A stretch of 64,000 nucleotides of DNA from Tubulanus polymorphus (taxonomy: Eukaryota > Nemertea > Palaeonemertea > Tubulaniformes > Tubulanidae). Positions 47,831-60,470 of the stretch are shown one piece after another (position 1 is the stretch's first letter; every line of letters begins with the position of its first letter). The notes beneath the pieces are model-generated. The model had not been told where the DNA came from. It saw only the letters and a list, made by a program, of their open reading frames with translations, and did no database searches. The stretch spans positions 7,746,278-7,810,277 of the forward strand of contig NC_134030.1 of assembly GCF_964204645.1 (NCBI RefSeq), in the 5' to 3' direction. Position numbers and translations under genes: made by a program.

Positions 47831-48449
47831 TAATAATAGAACGGGCCTTAGTTTGTGTTACGAGCGTGAATAGACGTAATTGAACGTATAGTGAATTCCC
47901 TGAGATACCCACCCACGATCATTCGACTGTGACCATGTGAAATCTGACACACAATCGCGTCAATGTATTACGACATAGGCTACTGAATGAAACATATGTG
48001 ATTCATACCTTCCACAGCCAAATCTCCAATAATTTACCACCTAAATTGCAGACCAACCTTGCAGAATGAATATATCTTTCAGGGTCGGTTTGGGTTTTTT
48101 AATGAGAAATATTGTAAACTAGGCATACTTTCAATATTATGGAAACTAATGTTCAAAACATGTTTTTTTTAATCAGGTGTATTTGCCTTTATCCATCGCT
48201 TCCTCGACGGATTTCTTCCCATTGATATTCTGATAAAATGGCCACCCTGTCCTTGATGTAGACTTCAGGTGCTCATTTTTATGGGACTGTTTGAGTTTGA
48301 TGACTCCTGACGTGAACAATCTACGCTCAGTGTCATTTGAACTTCTAGACATTCCCTGAGATGTTACTCTCCCATTCGACCATACCCTAAAGGATAGCAA
48401 TTGAAATTCGGATATATTTGCCTACATCTGTGATCCTCGTGGTGTGAGC

Positions 48450-48513
48450 TTGTGAAAATATCCGATCGTGAAACTAAACCACAGTCAGGTTAGGCTACTG
48501 ACTAAGGTAGGCC
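48450..48513 (+). repeat. Dispersed repeat copy 2
   Basis: Second copy of the 46699 block, extended by CAGTCAGGTTAGGCTACTGACTAA. The following AGGTAGGCCTACCTTTCC resembles the flank of the palindrome at 47298. Confidence 0.7.
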
Positions 48514-49318
48514 TACCTTTCCTGCTTGCCTTATTTTTTCCATTACCGGTGACGTACAATTAACAGGCCCTGAAAGGATAACCTAATTCTTTTCTAACAT
48601 TTATTACCCGATGATTGCATCACTGCTATCTTTCAGTGGGCCAACGAATTGTTGTTTGTGAAATCTGGATTTGAACATAATTTGTATTTTGAAAATTTGA
48701 ACTATTAACTTTGACGTGGAGAAAGTTTTAAAAAAATAGAACAATCTACTGTTCGGATGATTATCATTTGATTATCTAGCTCTACCGTTAAAAATGGATC
48801 CAATATGATTTATAGTCTTAGGATACCGGTACAAGACACGAACAACGTAAATTAAGCTAGATAAGTAAACTGTAGGCCTTGTGTACAAATACGGGTAGAG
48901 AACATCGATTAGTTTATGTATTCGCCACAGTATTTAGAGGCAGCACTAGACGATTGAGATTCGACAGAGCTGTGGCATGCGAGCATGAAATTCAACCGCG
49001 ATCCTTTTATCTAATTCTCAAAATTAGATATTAGTCAATAACCGTAGGTATTAAATCCAATTTATATTTAAAATAAACAATAAAACATCGATCAAAATGG
49101 GTTTTCAACTGACGTGGACTGATAATCAATTCCGGTCAATAAAATATCTACATTTGGGTTTGCATTTGATCGTAGCTCGGGGCGGAATTTCTCCACAATC
49201 TTTCAATCGAGTACTAGTCTTTGACACGATCAGATGGCGTTTTCTCGAGCTCTTCAGCTTTTGCTGTGTTTCCTGGCGATCTTGTGGCGCGGAGTATTTC
49301 GGAGTGGTGGCGTGGCGC

Positions 49319-49402
49319 CGGTGGATGGATTTATGTGTGCGGTGGATGGATTTATGTGTGCGGTGGATGGAGTTATGTGCGCGGTGGATGGAGTTGTGTG
49401 CG
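49319..49402 (+). repeat. 21-bp minisatellite, about 4 copies
   Basis: Four copies of a 21-bp unit (GCGGTGGATGGATTTATGTG plus one base), the later ones changed to GGAGTTATGTGC and GGAGTTGTGTGC. The unit is a multiple of three and stays open in several frames, producing repetitive ORFs that I do not regard as genes. Confidence 0.85.
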
Positions 49403-49552
49403 TGGTGTGTGCAAGTGGAGTGAATGGAGTTTATATGTGTCGTATGAATGTGTGGTATATTTTATATCTTATTTTTTTCATTATTTTTCTATATATTTTT
49501 GTTTTTTCATATTTTTTTCTTTCATTTCATTCGTCCCTCTCCCCGCCCTCTC

Positions 49553-50172
49553 AATCTCAGGGTTTCAACTGGCAGCGGCGGAGTCGGAGTTCTCTAGTGT
49601 GGCCTCGGCCCAGCTAATGGTGGAGTGCGGTGATGCGGATGTTACTACGGGGTACCTGCGATCAGAATAAGATGGGGGCGGTAGCAATCTTCGACTTTGG
49701 GGGCTGTTGGATCTTTAGGTCCCCAGTTTGGTCCATTCTAGTCTGAATCGGCTGGTTCATTGCCTAAAAGGCTACCCATTGGCATCTTGCTGATTGGGCT
49801 CCCCGTTCACCCAGTTTTTCTCTGTCATCTGGGTGTCGGTTGTCATAGGTGGTGTGCTCAATTGGGTCCCTAGTTTGGTCCATTCTGGTCTGAATCGGCT
49901 GGTTTCTTCGCCTAAGGCTACCCATTGGCATCTTGCCGATTGGGTTCCCCGTTCACCCAGTTTTTCTCTGTCATCTGGGTGCCGGTTGTCTTTTGGTGTT
50001 GATGCTTGAAGATCGGATATCCCCCGAAGCCGAAGATGTTTGTCGCTTCCCTTCTTACTCTGATTGCGGGTCCTCCGTAGTAACACCCGTGTCGTCAGCT
50101 ACCCACCACTAGCTGGGATGAGGCCACGTTAGGGAACTCCGACTCTGCCGCTGCCAGTTGGAACCCCGAGAA
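49553..50172. mobile_element. Fold-back element: ~170-bp inverted repeats around a 147-bp tandem duplication
   Basis: The left arm 49553-49722 (starting CAGGGTTTCAACTGGCAGCG) matches the reverse complement of 50003-50172 through AGTCGGAGTT, GTGGCCTC, GTTACTACGG and CTTCG..GGGGG blocks, with roughly 80% identity by eye. Between the arms, a unit starting GTCCCCAGTTTGGTCC (49719) is repeated after 147 bp (49866). There is no transposase ORF. The architecture is that of a fold-back or composite MITE. Confidence 0.7.
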
Positions 50173-50942
50173 CTAAGACTTTGCTGTTATCAGCCAGTAG
50201 TTCTGTGCTGACTTCTTTCTCTTTCTCAGGTTAGATCAAATATGATGTAAAGCCGTTAAAACTATGTATTACCAGCGTCTATATGGTTGTACTTCAATTT
50301 AAGCCGTAAAACTCTGGAAGTTTAATTTTTTATCCAAGGTTCTTTCCCCTTCCATCAAAATCTTTCCCAATTTTTCTTGTCGCAGAGGATGATAATGTCT
50401 ATATTGTATTCGTGAACTCTGTAATCTCGAACATCTTTTGTGTACTTCAAATTACATCGTTAACTCTGTAGCTTCGATTTCTCATTCAGACCCCTCATCC
50501 TAGCCTTTCATCTTTTCCCTCATATCATCATCTTGTTAATTAATGATTATGTACTTTTTAATTCCAGCTTAATTTTATTTAGCCCACTTGGGGCAATAGT
50601 GGGATATCAGGGGTTCATTTTTTTCTAATTCCAAAATACAGGTGTTTGATTCTCAGAAAAAAAGCCTGTTGGTGTTAATTTCTTACTAGCTCTAAGGCAA
50701 AAAAAAACACAGACATTCCATTCTCAAAAAACCTGGCTTATCGTGTGGGGAAGAGGTACATGGTTTGGCTGTACATGTACCTAACCCAGACACAAACGGA
50801 GCTGGCACAATTATAGTTAATACTATTAATGATAGGGATGGTTATGAGATAATTGAAACTTTCTCAAACAGCAGTGGTCAGTCTATGACAAACATCTTGA
50901 CTTAGTATGTAATATGCTCTCTTTCCCTTGTCGTTTCAAAAG

Positions 50943-51103
50943 CCAGAAGTCAAACTCTGACGGGGAGAAGTCTGGTGATAGCACCATACAGAATGCGATG
51001 GCACCCTTGGACGTTCCAATAACATCTGGAGACTGTGTGGAAGACACGAAATTTGGATCTGCCACCACGAATAAACTAACTAAGATGAACCGATCCGTTA
51101 TAT
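50943..51103 (+). CDS. Exon of an unrecognised gene (exon A)
   Basis: Preceded by a strong pyrimidine tract (CTCTCTTTCCCTTGTCGTTTC) and AAAAG, and ended by the strong donor GTAAGTTAT at 51104. The frame gives a Ser/Thr/Asp-rich sequence (QKSNSDGEKSGDSTIQNAMA, then PLDVPITSGDCVEDTKFGSA), typical of a disordered region. It stays open upstream to about 50860 (QWSVYDKHLDLVCNMLSFPC), so an earlier acceptor after AAACAG at 50873 is possible. It ends in phase 1, which suits both 52373 and 63058. Upstream exons are not identified; function is unknown. Confidence 0.45.
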
Positions 51104-53740
51104 GTAAGTTATAATATTAACCGATGCTTCTTTAGGTCTGAACACCAAGTTCAACCGGTAACAAATGAAGCGTGACCCAACCAAGTCACAACTCTTGTAG
51201 TCCGGTGGTCAATCGCATGAAACAAGACATTATTAGCAATTATTCAATATCTTTTTAATATTTGGGAAGAAATTCTTCTGGTGTAGCTATTTCAGGGCCC
51301 TATTAAGGCTGGCTTTACTTAAGATATATAATCAATCAAACTTTAAGGTCAGTTAATAGATTTTCTTACAAATAATATATCTTGAACTTCTCTGCGGAAA
51401 GATGTGTGCATAAGATAGTTTCTAGGACTGTATCCAGATCTGGGGAAAACTATGGGCTACGTGGGCCGACTTCAGGTCTTCTAGAAACTGTGATTTGGTC
51501 TCAACGCTTTGACAAATCTAGAATAAACCAAAGCTTTAATTGATTCAAATCATTCCCGTAAGCCGTACTCTGTGTCTTGTTTTGGGTGACGCATAATAAT
51601 TATAGTTTAACTGACAACTAGCTATAGCTAGGTCAAATGGTTTAGATATCTGCAATTAAGATGAATATTTTATGTTGGATTAAAAACTATTTATATTTAA
51701 TACAGAACCATATTATGAATATCATTAAACTGACAACTGAAATAGAGCTGATATATGTAAACGAGAGCGCATCTATTAGTGAATCAGTCTCAACGCCTGA
51801 TCAGTATTTGCATCTCCAATTGCTGTGCTTATGACAAGTGGTCATGTACTTCAATATTGCCAAAATTTACCAAAACCTAACTGATTCAATTAATATCTAA
51901 GAGCCATACTGTGTGCCATGTGGCGCATGATAGATATTGTTTAACTGACAATTAGAATATAGCTAAGATGAATAACTCATTAACGTATTACTTAGATATC
52001 AACAATTAAGGTTAATTCAATTATTATGTGAAATTATTTTTAATTCAGGTCCATTGACATTTAAAATGTAGCTGATTCATGCGTATCTGAGCACATTTAA
52101 TTATCTGTATCTAAGTGAACCTATTGTGTCTTCATACAGCTGATTAGTTTGATACATATTGCCAAAATCATTGAACTTCTGATCGAAGGGGGATAAACAA
52201 AATCTGTACATGCATAAATACATTCCTGAATTTGGAGGGTGAAATATTTCAGTTTCACTGTGTATGTCAGATTGAGAGCCTTATTCTGACAGGATATCCT
52301 AAACTTAATTCTTATTCCTCTTGCTAATACGTAGCTCTCTTACTAACCCCTCTCCTTCAAACTATATTCCAGCATCATGTCTTGCACCGCACCAGGGAGG
52401 TCCAGTCATAACAAGGTCTTTCGGTCTTTATGCACGGTGTACTGTAAGAGGGAAATAAAGATTATATAGCAATTCGGGTAAGGGAATTTCTAATTTACCA
52501 CTAAAGATGTGCTTTTATATTAAGTTCTGATGATTTCAAATAGTGATGAATTCACCAGATCTGAATTTCTACTCATGTAGATTTTCAGGCTCCATATTAA
52601 TATTGTTCAACTGACAATTAAAATGCAGCTAGTATGATTACTAATTAGTGGATCACTTAGATATCTAGAAGATTAATTAAAATCAATTCAGTATAATGAA
52701 TATAAGTGAAACCTATTTAAAAAAAATAGCGCAGTGGATGAGGCAACTTATATTGTGCAATGTTGTCTGCGTCTAATTGGGTCACTTGTATGTGGGATCT
52801 GTTAAATCAGTTAGGTTTTGGGGAATTCTGGATTCGTCAAACTATATATCAAAAGCTCTGATGCAAAATTAGCAGTTTGAAATAGTGATCAATCCAAATT
52901 TGTATCGGATCTAAAATTCTTTTTGTGTAGAAATTTGGAGCCCCATATAAAATATTGTCAATTTTAATTATAGCTAGGACATTAATTGATTGATTAGGTA
53001 TCTAAGATGAAGATTAATTCAGCATCTTCATATAAGGTAAAAGTGCTCAGATCTAAACCGTAGAGGTTGATAAGACAACTATATAATTTAATATTGGTTG
53101 ATATCTAAATAATAGGGTGTATCTTGTGCGAGGGATTTATTGAATCTTTAAGGCTTTGCAGAATTCTGGATTTTTCAAGGTGTGGGAATGATTCAAGGTT
53201 TCATAAATCTGTAGAACCATGTTGTTTATAGGACCAGTGTGCTCAATGCTGGCAGCACACTCTTTAGTTGTATCATTATGATTATCAGATCATTGTATAT
53301 ATTAGGAGCAAAATTTAGAATTACTGAAATGGATTAGAATACCATTTACTGGGCACAGATGTCACCATCTATGGGTAGAAATCATCTCTATATATAGTTA
53401 ATTAATTGATGATGAAGTTAATTTGATAATACGAATATAGGTTAGTCAACAATAAACATGTATATAGGCCAATATTACTAGCCAGGGTTTGAATAAAAGC
53501 CTACGTGCCACTGGATGTTTAGCAACCAATAAGGAAAAACATCAAGAATTTCCGAAGAGGGGAGAGAAAGTCATACAAGAACAATTTGATAAGATTATGC
53601 ATTAATAAATTTGTTGTATCTCTGGTATTCCTGAAGATGACTATGATGTGTTTTAGACGATGAGGTGTTTTAGATATAGTTGAATTGTTGTCAAACCATA
53701 ATAATGAACCGTTGCTTAGATATCTAATGAGTTGAATTTC
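51104..53740. other. AT-rich presumed intron before the minisatellite
   Basis: Apart from the candidate exon at 52373 I see no coding potential. Several loosely similar blocks (AACTGACAACTAG...AGATGAATA...TTAGATATC) recur near 51610, 51710, 51940, 52600 and 52970, suggesting an old degenerate repeat with a period of a few hundred bases. Confidence 0.4.
52373..52458 (+). CDS. Candidate alternative terminal exon of the same unrecognised gene (exon D)
   Basis: The acceptor region is excellent: a TACTAAC branch-like motif, a CCCCTCTCC tract and ATTCCAG ending at 52372. Entered in phase 1 from exon A, it reads SSCLAPHQGGPVITRSFGLY, then ARCTVRGK and TAA at 52456-52458. The stop overlaps an AATAAA. 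A GTAAGAG donor at 52444 would end in phase 0 and does not fit the next exon, so a terminal exon is the better reading. Confidence 0.3.
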
Positions 53741-54343
53741 GTATAGATAGATATCCAAAATCTCGATGTAATAAGATAGGCAGAAGAAAGTTAACCTTGT
53801 AATATAGATATCCAAAATCTCGATGTAATAAAATAGGTAGAAAAAAAGTTAATCTTGTAATATAGATATCCAAAATCTCGATGTAATAAAATAGGTAGAA
53901 AAAAATTAACCTTGTAATATAGATATCCAAAATCTCGATGTAATAAAATAGGTAGAAAAAAAAGTTAACCTTGTAATATAGATATCCAAAATCTCGATGT
54001 AATGAAATATGTAGAAAAAAAGTTAACCTTATAATATAGATATCCAAAATCTCGATGTAATAAAATAGGTAGAAAAAAAAGTTAACCTTGTAATATAGAT
54101 ATCCAAAATCTCGATGTAATAAATTAGGTAGAAAAAAAAAGTTATTCTTGTTATATAGATATCCAAAATCTTGATGTAATAAAATAGGTAGTAAAAAAAT
54201 TAACCTTGTTATATAGATATCTAAAATCTAGATGTAATAGAATAGGCAGAAAAAAAAGTTAACCTTGTAATATAGATATCCAAAATCTCGATGTGATAAA
54301 ATAGGTAGAAAAAAGCTAACCTTATAATATAGATATCCAAAAT

Positions 54344-55454
54344 CTAGATGTAATGAAATAGGCAGAAAAAAAAGTTAACCTTGTAATATAGATATCCAAA
54401 ATCTGGATGTAATAAAATAGATAGAAAAAAAAGTTTATCTTGTAATATAGATATCCAAAATCTCGATGTAATAAAATAGGTAGAAAAAAAGTTAACCTTG
54501 TAATATAGATATCCAAAATCTCGATGTAATAAATTAGGTAGAAAAAAAGTTAACCTTGTAATATAGATATCCAAAATCTCGATGTAATAAAATAGGTAGA
54601 AAAAAAGCTAACCTTGTAATATAGATATCCAAAATCTAGATGTAATAGAATAGACAGAAAAAAAAGTTAACCTTGTAATATAGATATCCAAAATCTCGAT
54701 GTAATAAAATAAGTAGAAAAAAAAGTCAACCTTGTAATATAGATATCCAAAATCTAGATGTAATAGAATAGGTAGTAAAAAAAAATTAACCTTGTAATAT
54801 AAATATCCAAAATCTCGATGTGATAAAATAGGTAGAAAAAAAGCTAACCTTGTAATATAGATATCCAAAATCTAGATGTAATGAAATAGGCAGAAAAAAA
54901 AGTTAACCTTGTAATATAGATATCCAAAATCTCGATGTAATGAAATAGGTAGAAAAAAAGTTAACCTTGTAATATAGATATCCAAAATCTCGATGTAATA
55001 AAATAGGTAGAAAAAAAAGTTAACCTTGTAATATAGATATCCAAAATCTCGATGTAATAAAATAGGTAGTAAAAAAATTAACCTTGTTATATAGATATCT
55101 AAAATCTAGATGTAATAGAATAGGCAGAAAAAAAAGTTAACCTTGTAATATAGATATCCAAAATCTCGATGTGATAAAATAGGTAGAAAAAAAAGCTAAC
55201 CTTGTAATATAGATATCCAAAATCTAGATGTAATGAAATAGGCAGAAAAAAAAGTTAACCTTGTAATATTGATATCCAAAATCTGGATGTAATAAAATAG
55301 ATAGAAAAAAAAGTTTATCTTGTAATATAGATATCCAAAATCTCGATGTAATAAAATAGGTAGAAAAAAAGTTAACCTTGTAATATAGATATCCAAAATC
55401 TCGATGTAATAAATTAGGTAGAAAAAAAGTTAACCTTGTAATATAGATATCCAA
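54344..55454. repeat. 880-bp duplication inside the array
   Basis: The variant series TAATGAAATAGGCAG, CTGGATG, AGATAGAAAAAAAAGTTTATC, AAATTAGG at 54350-54574 recurs at 55230-55454 with the same order (offset 880 bp, about 15 units). Confidence 0.7.
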
Positions 55455-55923
55455 AATCTCGATGTAATAAAATAGGTAGAAAAAAAGCTAACCTTGTAAT
55501 ATAGATATCCAAAATCTAGATGTAATAGAATAGGCAGAAAAAAAAGTTAACCTTGTGATATAGATATCCAAAATCTCGATGTAATAAAATAGGTAGAAAA
55601 AAAAAGTCAACCTTGTAATATAGATATCCAAAATCTAGATGTAATAGAATAGGTAGTAAAAAAAAATTAACCTTGTAATATAGATATCCAAAATCTCGAT
55701 GTGATAAAATAGGTAGAAAAAAAGTTAATCTTGTAATATAGATATCCAAAATCTCGATGTAATAAAATAGGTAGAAAAAAATTAACCTTGTAATATAGAT
55801 ATCCAAAATCTCGATGTAATAAAATAGGTAGAAAAAAAAGTTAACCTTGTAATATAGATATCCAAAATCTCGATGTAATAAAATAGGTAGAAAAAAAGTT
55901 AACCTTGTGATATAGATATCCAA

Positions 55924-58900
55924 AATCTCGATGTAATAAATTAGGTAGAAAAAAAAGTTAACCTTGTAATATAGATATCCAAAATCTCGATGTAATAAAA
56001 TAGGTAGAAAAAAAAGTTAACCTTGTAATATAGATATCTAAAATCTAGATGTAATAAAATAGGCAGAAAAAAAAGGTAACCTTGTAATATAGATATCCAA
56101 AATCTCGATGTAATAAAATAGGTAGAAAAAAAAGGTAACCTTGTAATATAGATATCCAAAATCTCGATGTAATAAATAAGGTAGAAAAAAAAGTTAATCT
56201 TGTAATATAGATATCCAAAATCTCGATGTAATAAAATAGGTAGTAAAAAAAAATTAACCTTGTTATATAGATATCTAAAATCTAGATGTAATAGAATAGG
56301 CAGAAAAAAAAGTTATCCTTGTAATATAGAAATCCAAAATCTCGATGTAATAAAATAGGTAGAAAAAAGCTAACCTTGTAATATAGATATCCAAAATCTC
56401 GATGTAATAAAATAGGTAGAAAAAAAGCTAACCTTGTAATATAGATATCCAAAATCTCGATGTAATGAAATAGGCAGAAAAAAAAAGCTAACCTTGTAAT
56501 ATAGATATCCAAAATCTCGATGTAATAAGATAGGTAGAAAAAAAGCTAACCTTGTAATATAGATATCCAAAATCTAGATGTAATGAAATAGGCAGAAAAA
56601 AAAGTTAACCTTGTAATATAGATATCCAAAATCTTGATGTAATAAAATAGGTAGAAAAAAAAGTTAATCTTGTAATATAGATATCCAAAATCTCGATGTA
56701 ATAAAATAGGTAGAAAAAAAGTTAACCTTGTAATATAGATATCCAAAATCTCGATGTAATAAATTAGGTAGAAAAAAATTTAACCTTGTAATATAGATAT
56801 CCAAAATCTCGATGTAATAAGATAGGCAGAAGAAAGTTAACCTTGTAATATAGATATCCAAAATCTCGATGTAATAAAATAGGTAGAAAAAAAGTTAATC
56901 TTGTAATATAGATATCCAAAATCTCGATGTAATAAAATAGGTAGAAAAAAATTAACCTTGTAATATAGATATCCAAAATCTCGATGTAATAAAATAGGTA
57001 GAAAAAAAGTTAACCTTGTAATATAGATATCCAAAATCTCGATGTAATGAAATATGTAGAAAAAAAGTTAACCTTATAATATAGATATCCAAAATCTCGA
57101 TGTAATAAAATAGGTAGAAAAAAAAGTTAACCTTGTAATATAGATATCCAAAATCTCGATGTAATAAATTAGGTAGAAAAAAAAAGTTATTCTTGTTATA
57201 TAGATATCCAAAATCTTGATGTAATAAAATAGGTAGTAAAAAAATTAACCTTGTTATATAGATATCTAAAATCTAGATGTAATAGAATAGGCAGAAAAAA
57301 AAGTTAACCTTGTAATATAGATATCCAAAATCTCGATGTGATAAAATAGGTAGAAAAAAGCTAACCTTATAATATAGATATCCAAAATCTAGATGTAATG
57401 AAATAGGCAGAAAAAAAGTTAACCTTGTAATATAGATATCCAAAATCTTGATGTAATAAAATAGATAGAAAAAAAAGTTTATCTTGTAATATAGATATCC
57501 AAAATCTCGATGTAATAAAATAGGTAGAAAAAAAGTTAACCTTGTAATATAGATATCCAAAATCTCGATGTAATAAATTAGGTAGAAAAAAAGTTAACCT
57601 TGTAATATAGATATCCAAAATCTCGATGTAATAAAATAGGTAGAAAAAAAGCTAACCTTGTAATATAGATATCCAAAATCTAGATGTAATAGAATAGACA
57701 GAAAAAAAAGTTAACCTTGTAATATAGATATCCAAAATCTAGATGTAATGAAATAGGCAGAAAAAAAAGTTAACCTTGTAATATAGATATCCAAAATCTG
57801 GATGTAATAAAATAGATAGAAAAAAAAGTTAATCTTGTAATATAGATATCCAAAATCTCGATGTAATAAAATAGGTAGAAAAAAAGTTAACCTTGTAATA
57901 TAGATATCCAAAATCTCGATGTAATAAATTAGGTAGAAAAAAAAGTTAACCTTGTAATATAGATATCCAAAATCTCGATGTAATAAAATAGGTAGAAAAA
58001 AAAGTTAACCTTGTAATATAGATATCTAAAATCTAGATGTAATAAAATAGGCAGAAAAAAAAGGTAACCTTGTAATATAGATATCCAAAATCTCGATGTA
58101 ATAAAATAGGTAGAAAAAAAAGGTAACCTTGTAATATAGATATCCAAAATCTCGATGTAATAAATAAGGTAGAAAAAAAAGTTAATCTTGTAATATAGAT
58201 ATCCAAAATCTCGATGTAATAAAATAGGTAGTAAAAAAAAATTAACCTTGTTATATAGATATCTAAAATCTAGATGTAATAGAATAGGCAGAAAAAAAAG
58301 TTATCCTTGTAATATAGATATCCAAAATCTCGATGTAATAAAATAGGTAGAAAAAAGCTAACCTTGTAATATAGATATCCAAAATCTCGATGTAATAAAA
58401 TAGGTAGAAAAAAAGCTAACCTTGTAATATAGATATCCAAGATCTCGATGTAATAAAATAGGTAGAAAAAAAGCTAACCTTGTAATATAGATATCCAAAA
58501 TCTCGATGTAATAAGATAGGTAGAAAAAAAGCTAACCTTGTAATATAGATATCCAAAATCTAGATGTAATGAAATAGGCAGAAAAAAAAGTTAACCTTGT
58601 AATATAGATATCCAAAATCTTGATGTAATAAAATAGGTAGAAAAAAAAGTTAATCTTGTAATATAGATATCCAAAATCTCGATGTAATAAAATAGGTAGA
58701 AAAAAAGTTAACCTTGTAATATAGATATCCAAAATCTCGATGTAATAAATTAGGTAGAAAAAAATTTAACCTTGTAATATAGATATCCAAAATCTCGATG
58801 TAATAAGATAGGCAGAAGAAAGTTAACCTTGTAATATAGATATCCAAAATCTCGATGTAATAAAATAGGTAGAAAAAAAGTTAATCTTGTAATATAGATA

Positions 58901-59910
58901 TCCAAAATCTCGATGTAATAAAATAGGTAGAAAAAAATTAACCTTGTAATATAGATATCCAAAATGTCGATGTAATAAAATAGGTAGAAAAAAAGTTAAC
59001 CTTGTAATATAGATATCCAAAATCTCGATGTAATGAAATATGTAGAAAAAAAGTTAACCTTATAATATAGATATCCAAAATCTCGATGTAATAAAATAGG
59101 TAGAAAAAAAAGTTAACCTTGTAATATAGATATCCAAAATCTCGATGTAATAAATTAGGTAGAAAAAAAAAGTTATTCTTGTTATATAGATATCCAAAAT
59201 CTTGATGTAATAAAATAGGTAGTAAAAAAATTAACCTTGTTATATAGATATCTAAAATCTAGATGTAATAGAATAGGCAGAAAAAAAAGTTAACCTTGTA
59301 ATATAGATATCCAAAATCTCGATGTGATAAAATAGGTAGAAAAAAGCTAACCTTATAATATAGATATCCAAAATCTAGATGTAATGAAATAGGCAGAAAA
59401 AAAAGTTAACCTTGTAATATAGATATCCAAAATCTGGATGTAATAAAATAGATAGAAAAAAAAGTTTATCTTGTAATATAGATATCCAAAATCTCGATGT
59501 AATAAAATAGGTAGAAAAAAAGTTAACCTTGTAATATAGATATCCAAAATCTCGATGTGATAAAATAGGTAGAAAAAAGCTAACCTTATAATATAGATAT
59601 CCAAAATCTAGATGTAATGAAATAGGCAGAAAAAAAAGTTAACCTTGTAATATAGATATCCAAAATCTGGATGTAATAAAATAGATAGAAAAAAAAGTTT
59701 ATCTTGTAATATAGATATCCAAAATCTCGATGTAATAAATTAGGTAGAAAAAAAGTTAACCTTGTAATATAGATATCCAAAATCTAGATGTAATAAAATA
59801 GGTAGAAAAAAAGCTAACCTTGTAATATAGATATCCAAAATCTAGATGTAATAGAATAGACAGAAAAAAAAGTTAACCTTGTAATATAGATATCCAAAAT
59901 CTCGATGTAA
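55924..59910. repeat. Higher-order duplication within the minisatellite (~1986-bp period)
   Basis: Marker variants recur at a constant offset. The AAGATAGGCAGAAGAAAG unit is at 56817 and 58803 (1986 bp). The variant trio with AGGCAGAAAAAAAAGGTAACC is near 56060 and 58048 (1988 bp). The diagnostic unit at 53771 precedes its 56817 copy by 3046 bp, with matching neighbours for about 0.9 kb. The boundaries given are approximate. Confidence 0.75.
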
Positions 59911-60470
59911 TAAAATAAGTAGAAAAAAAAGTCAACCTTGTAATATAGATATCCAAAATCTAGATGTAATAGAATAGGTAGTAAAAAAAATTAACCTTGT
60001 AATATAAATATCCAAAATCTCGATGTAATAAAATAGGTAGAAAAAAAGTTAACCTTGTAATATAGATATCCAAAATCTCGATGTAATAAATTAGGTAGAA
60101 AAAAAGTTAACCTTGTAATATAGATATCCAAAATCTAGATGTAATAAAATAGGTAGAAAAAAAGCTAACCTTGTAATATAGATATCCAAAATCTAGATGT
60201 AATAGAATAGACAGAAAAAAAAGTTAACCTTGTAATATAGATATCCAAAATCTCGATGTAATAAAATAAGTAGAAAAAAAAGTCAACCTTGTAATATAGA
60301 TATCCAAAATCTAGATGTAATAGAATAGGTAGTAAAAAAAATTAACCTTGTAATATAAATATCCAAAATCTCGATGTGATAAAATAGGTAGAAAAAAAGC
60401 TAACCTTGTAATATAGATATCCAAAATCTAGATGTAATGAAATAGGCAGAAAAAAAAGTTAACCTTGTAA
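59770..60470. repeat. Local ~351-bp duplication inside the array
   Basis: A six-unit block with the markers CTAGATGTAATAAAATAGG, AATAGACAG, AAAATAAGTAG, AGTCAACC and AATATAAATATCC recurs about 351 bp later (59780 versus 60131), indicating recent unequal exchange. Confidence 0.7.

Noticed and set aside
49097-49670. Overlapping frames of 108-149 codons
   Set aside because: Driven by the 21-bp minisatellite and T-rich DNA. Three frames are open at once and none resembles a protein.
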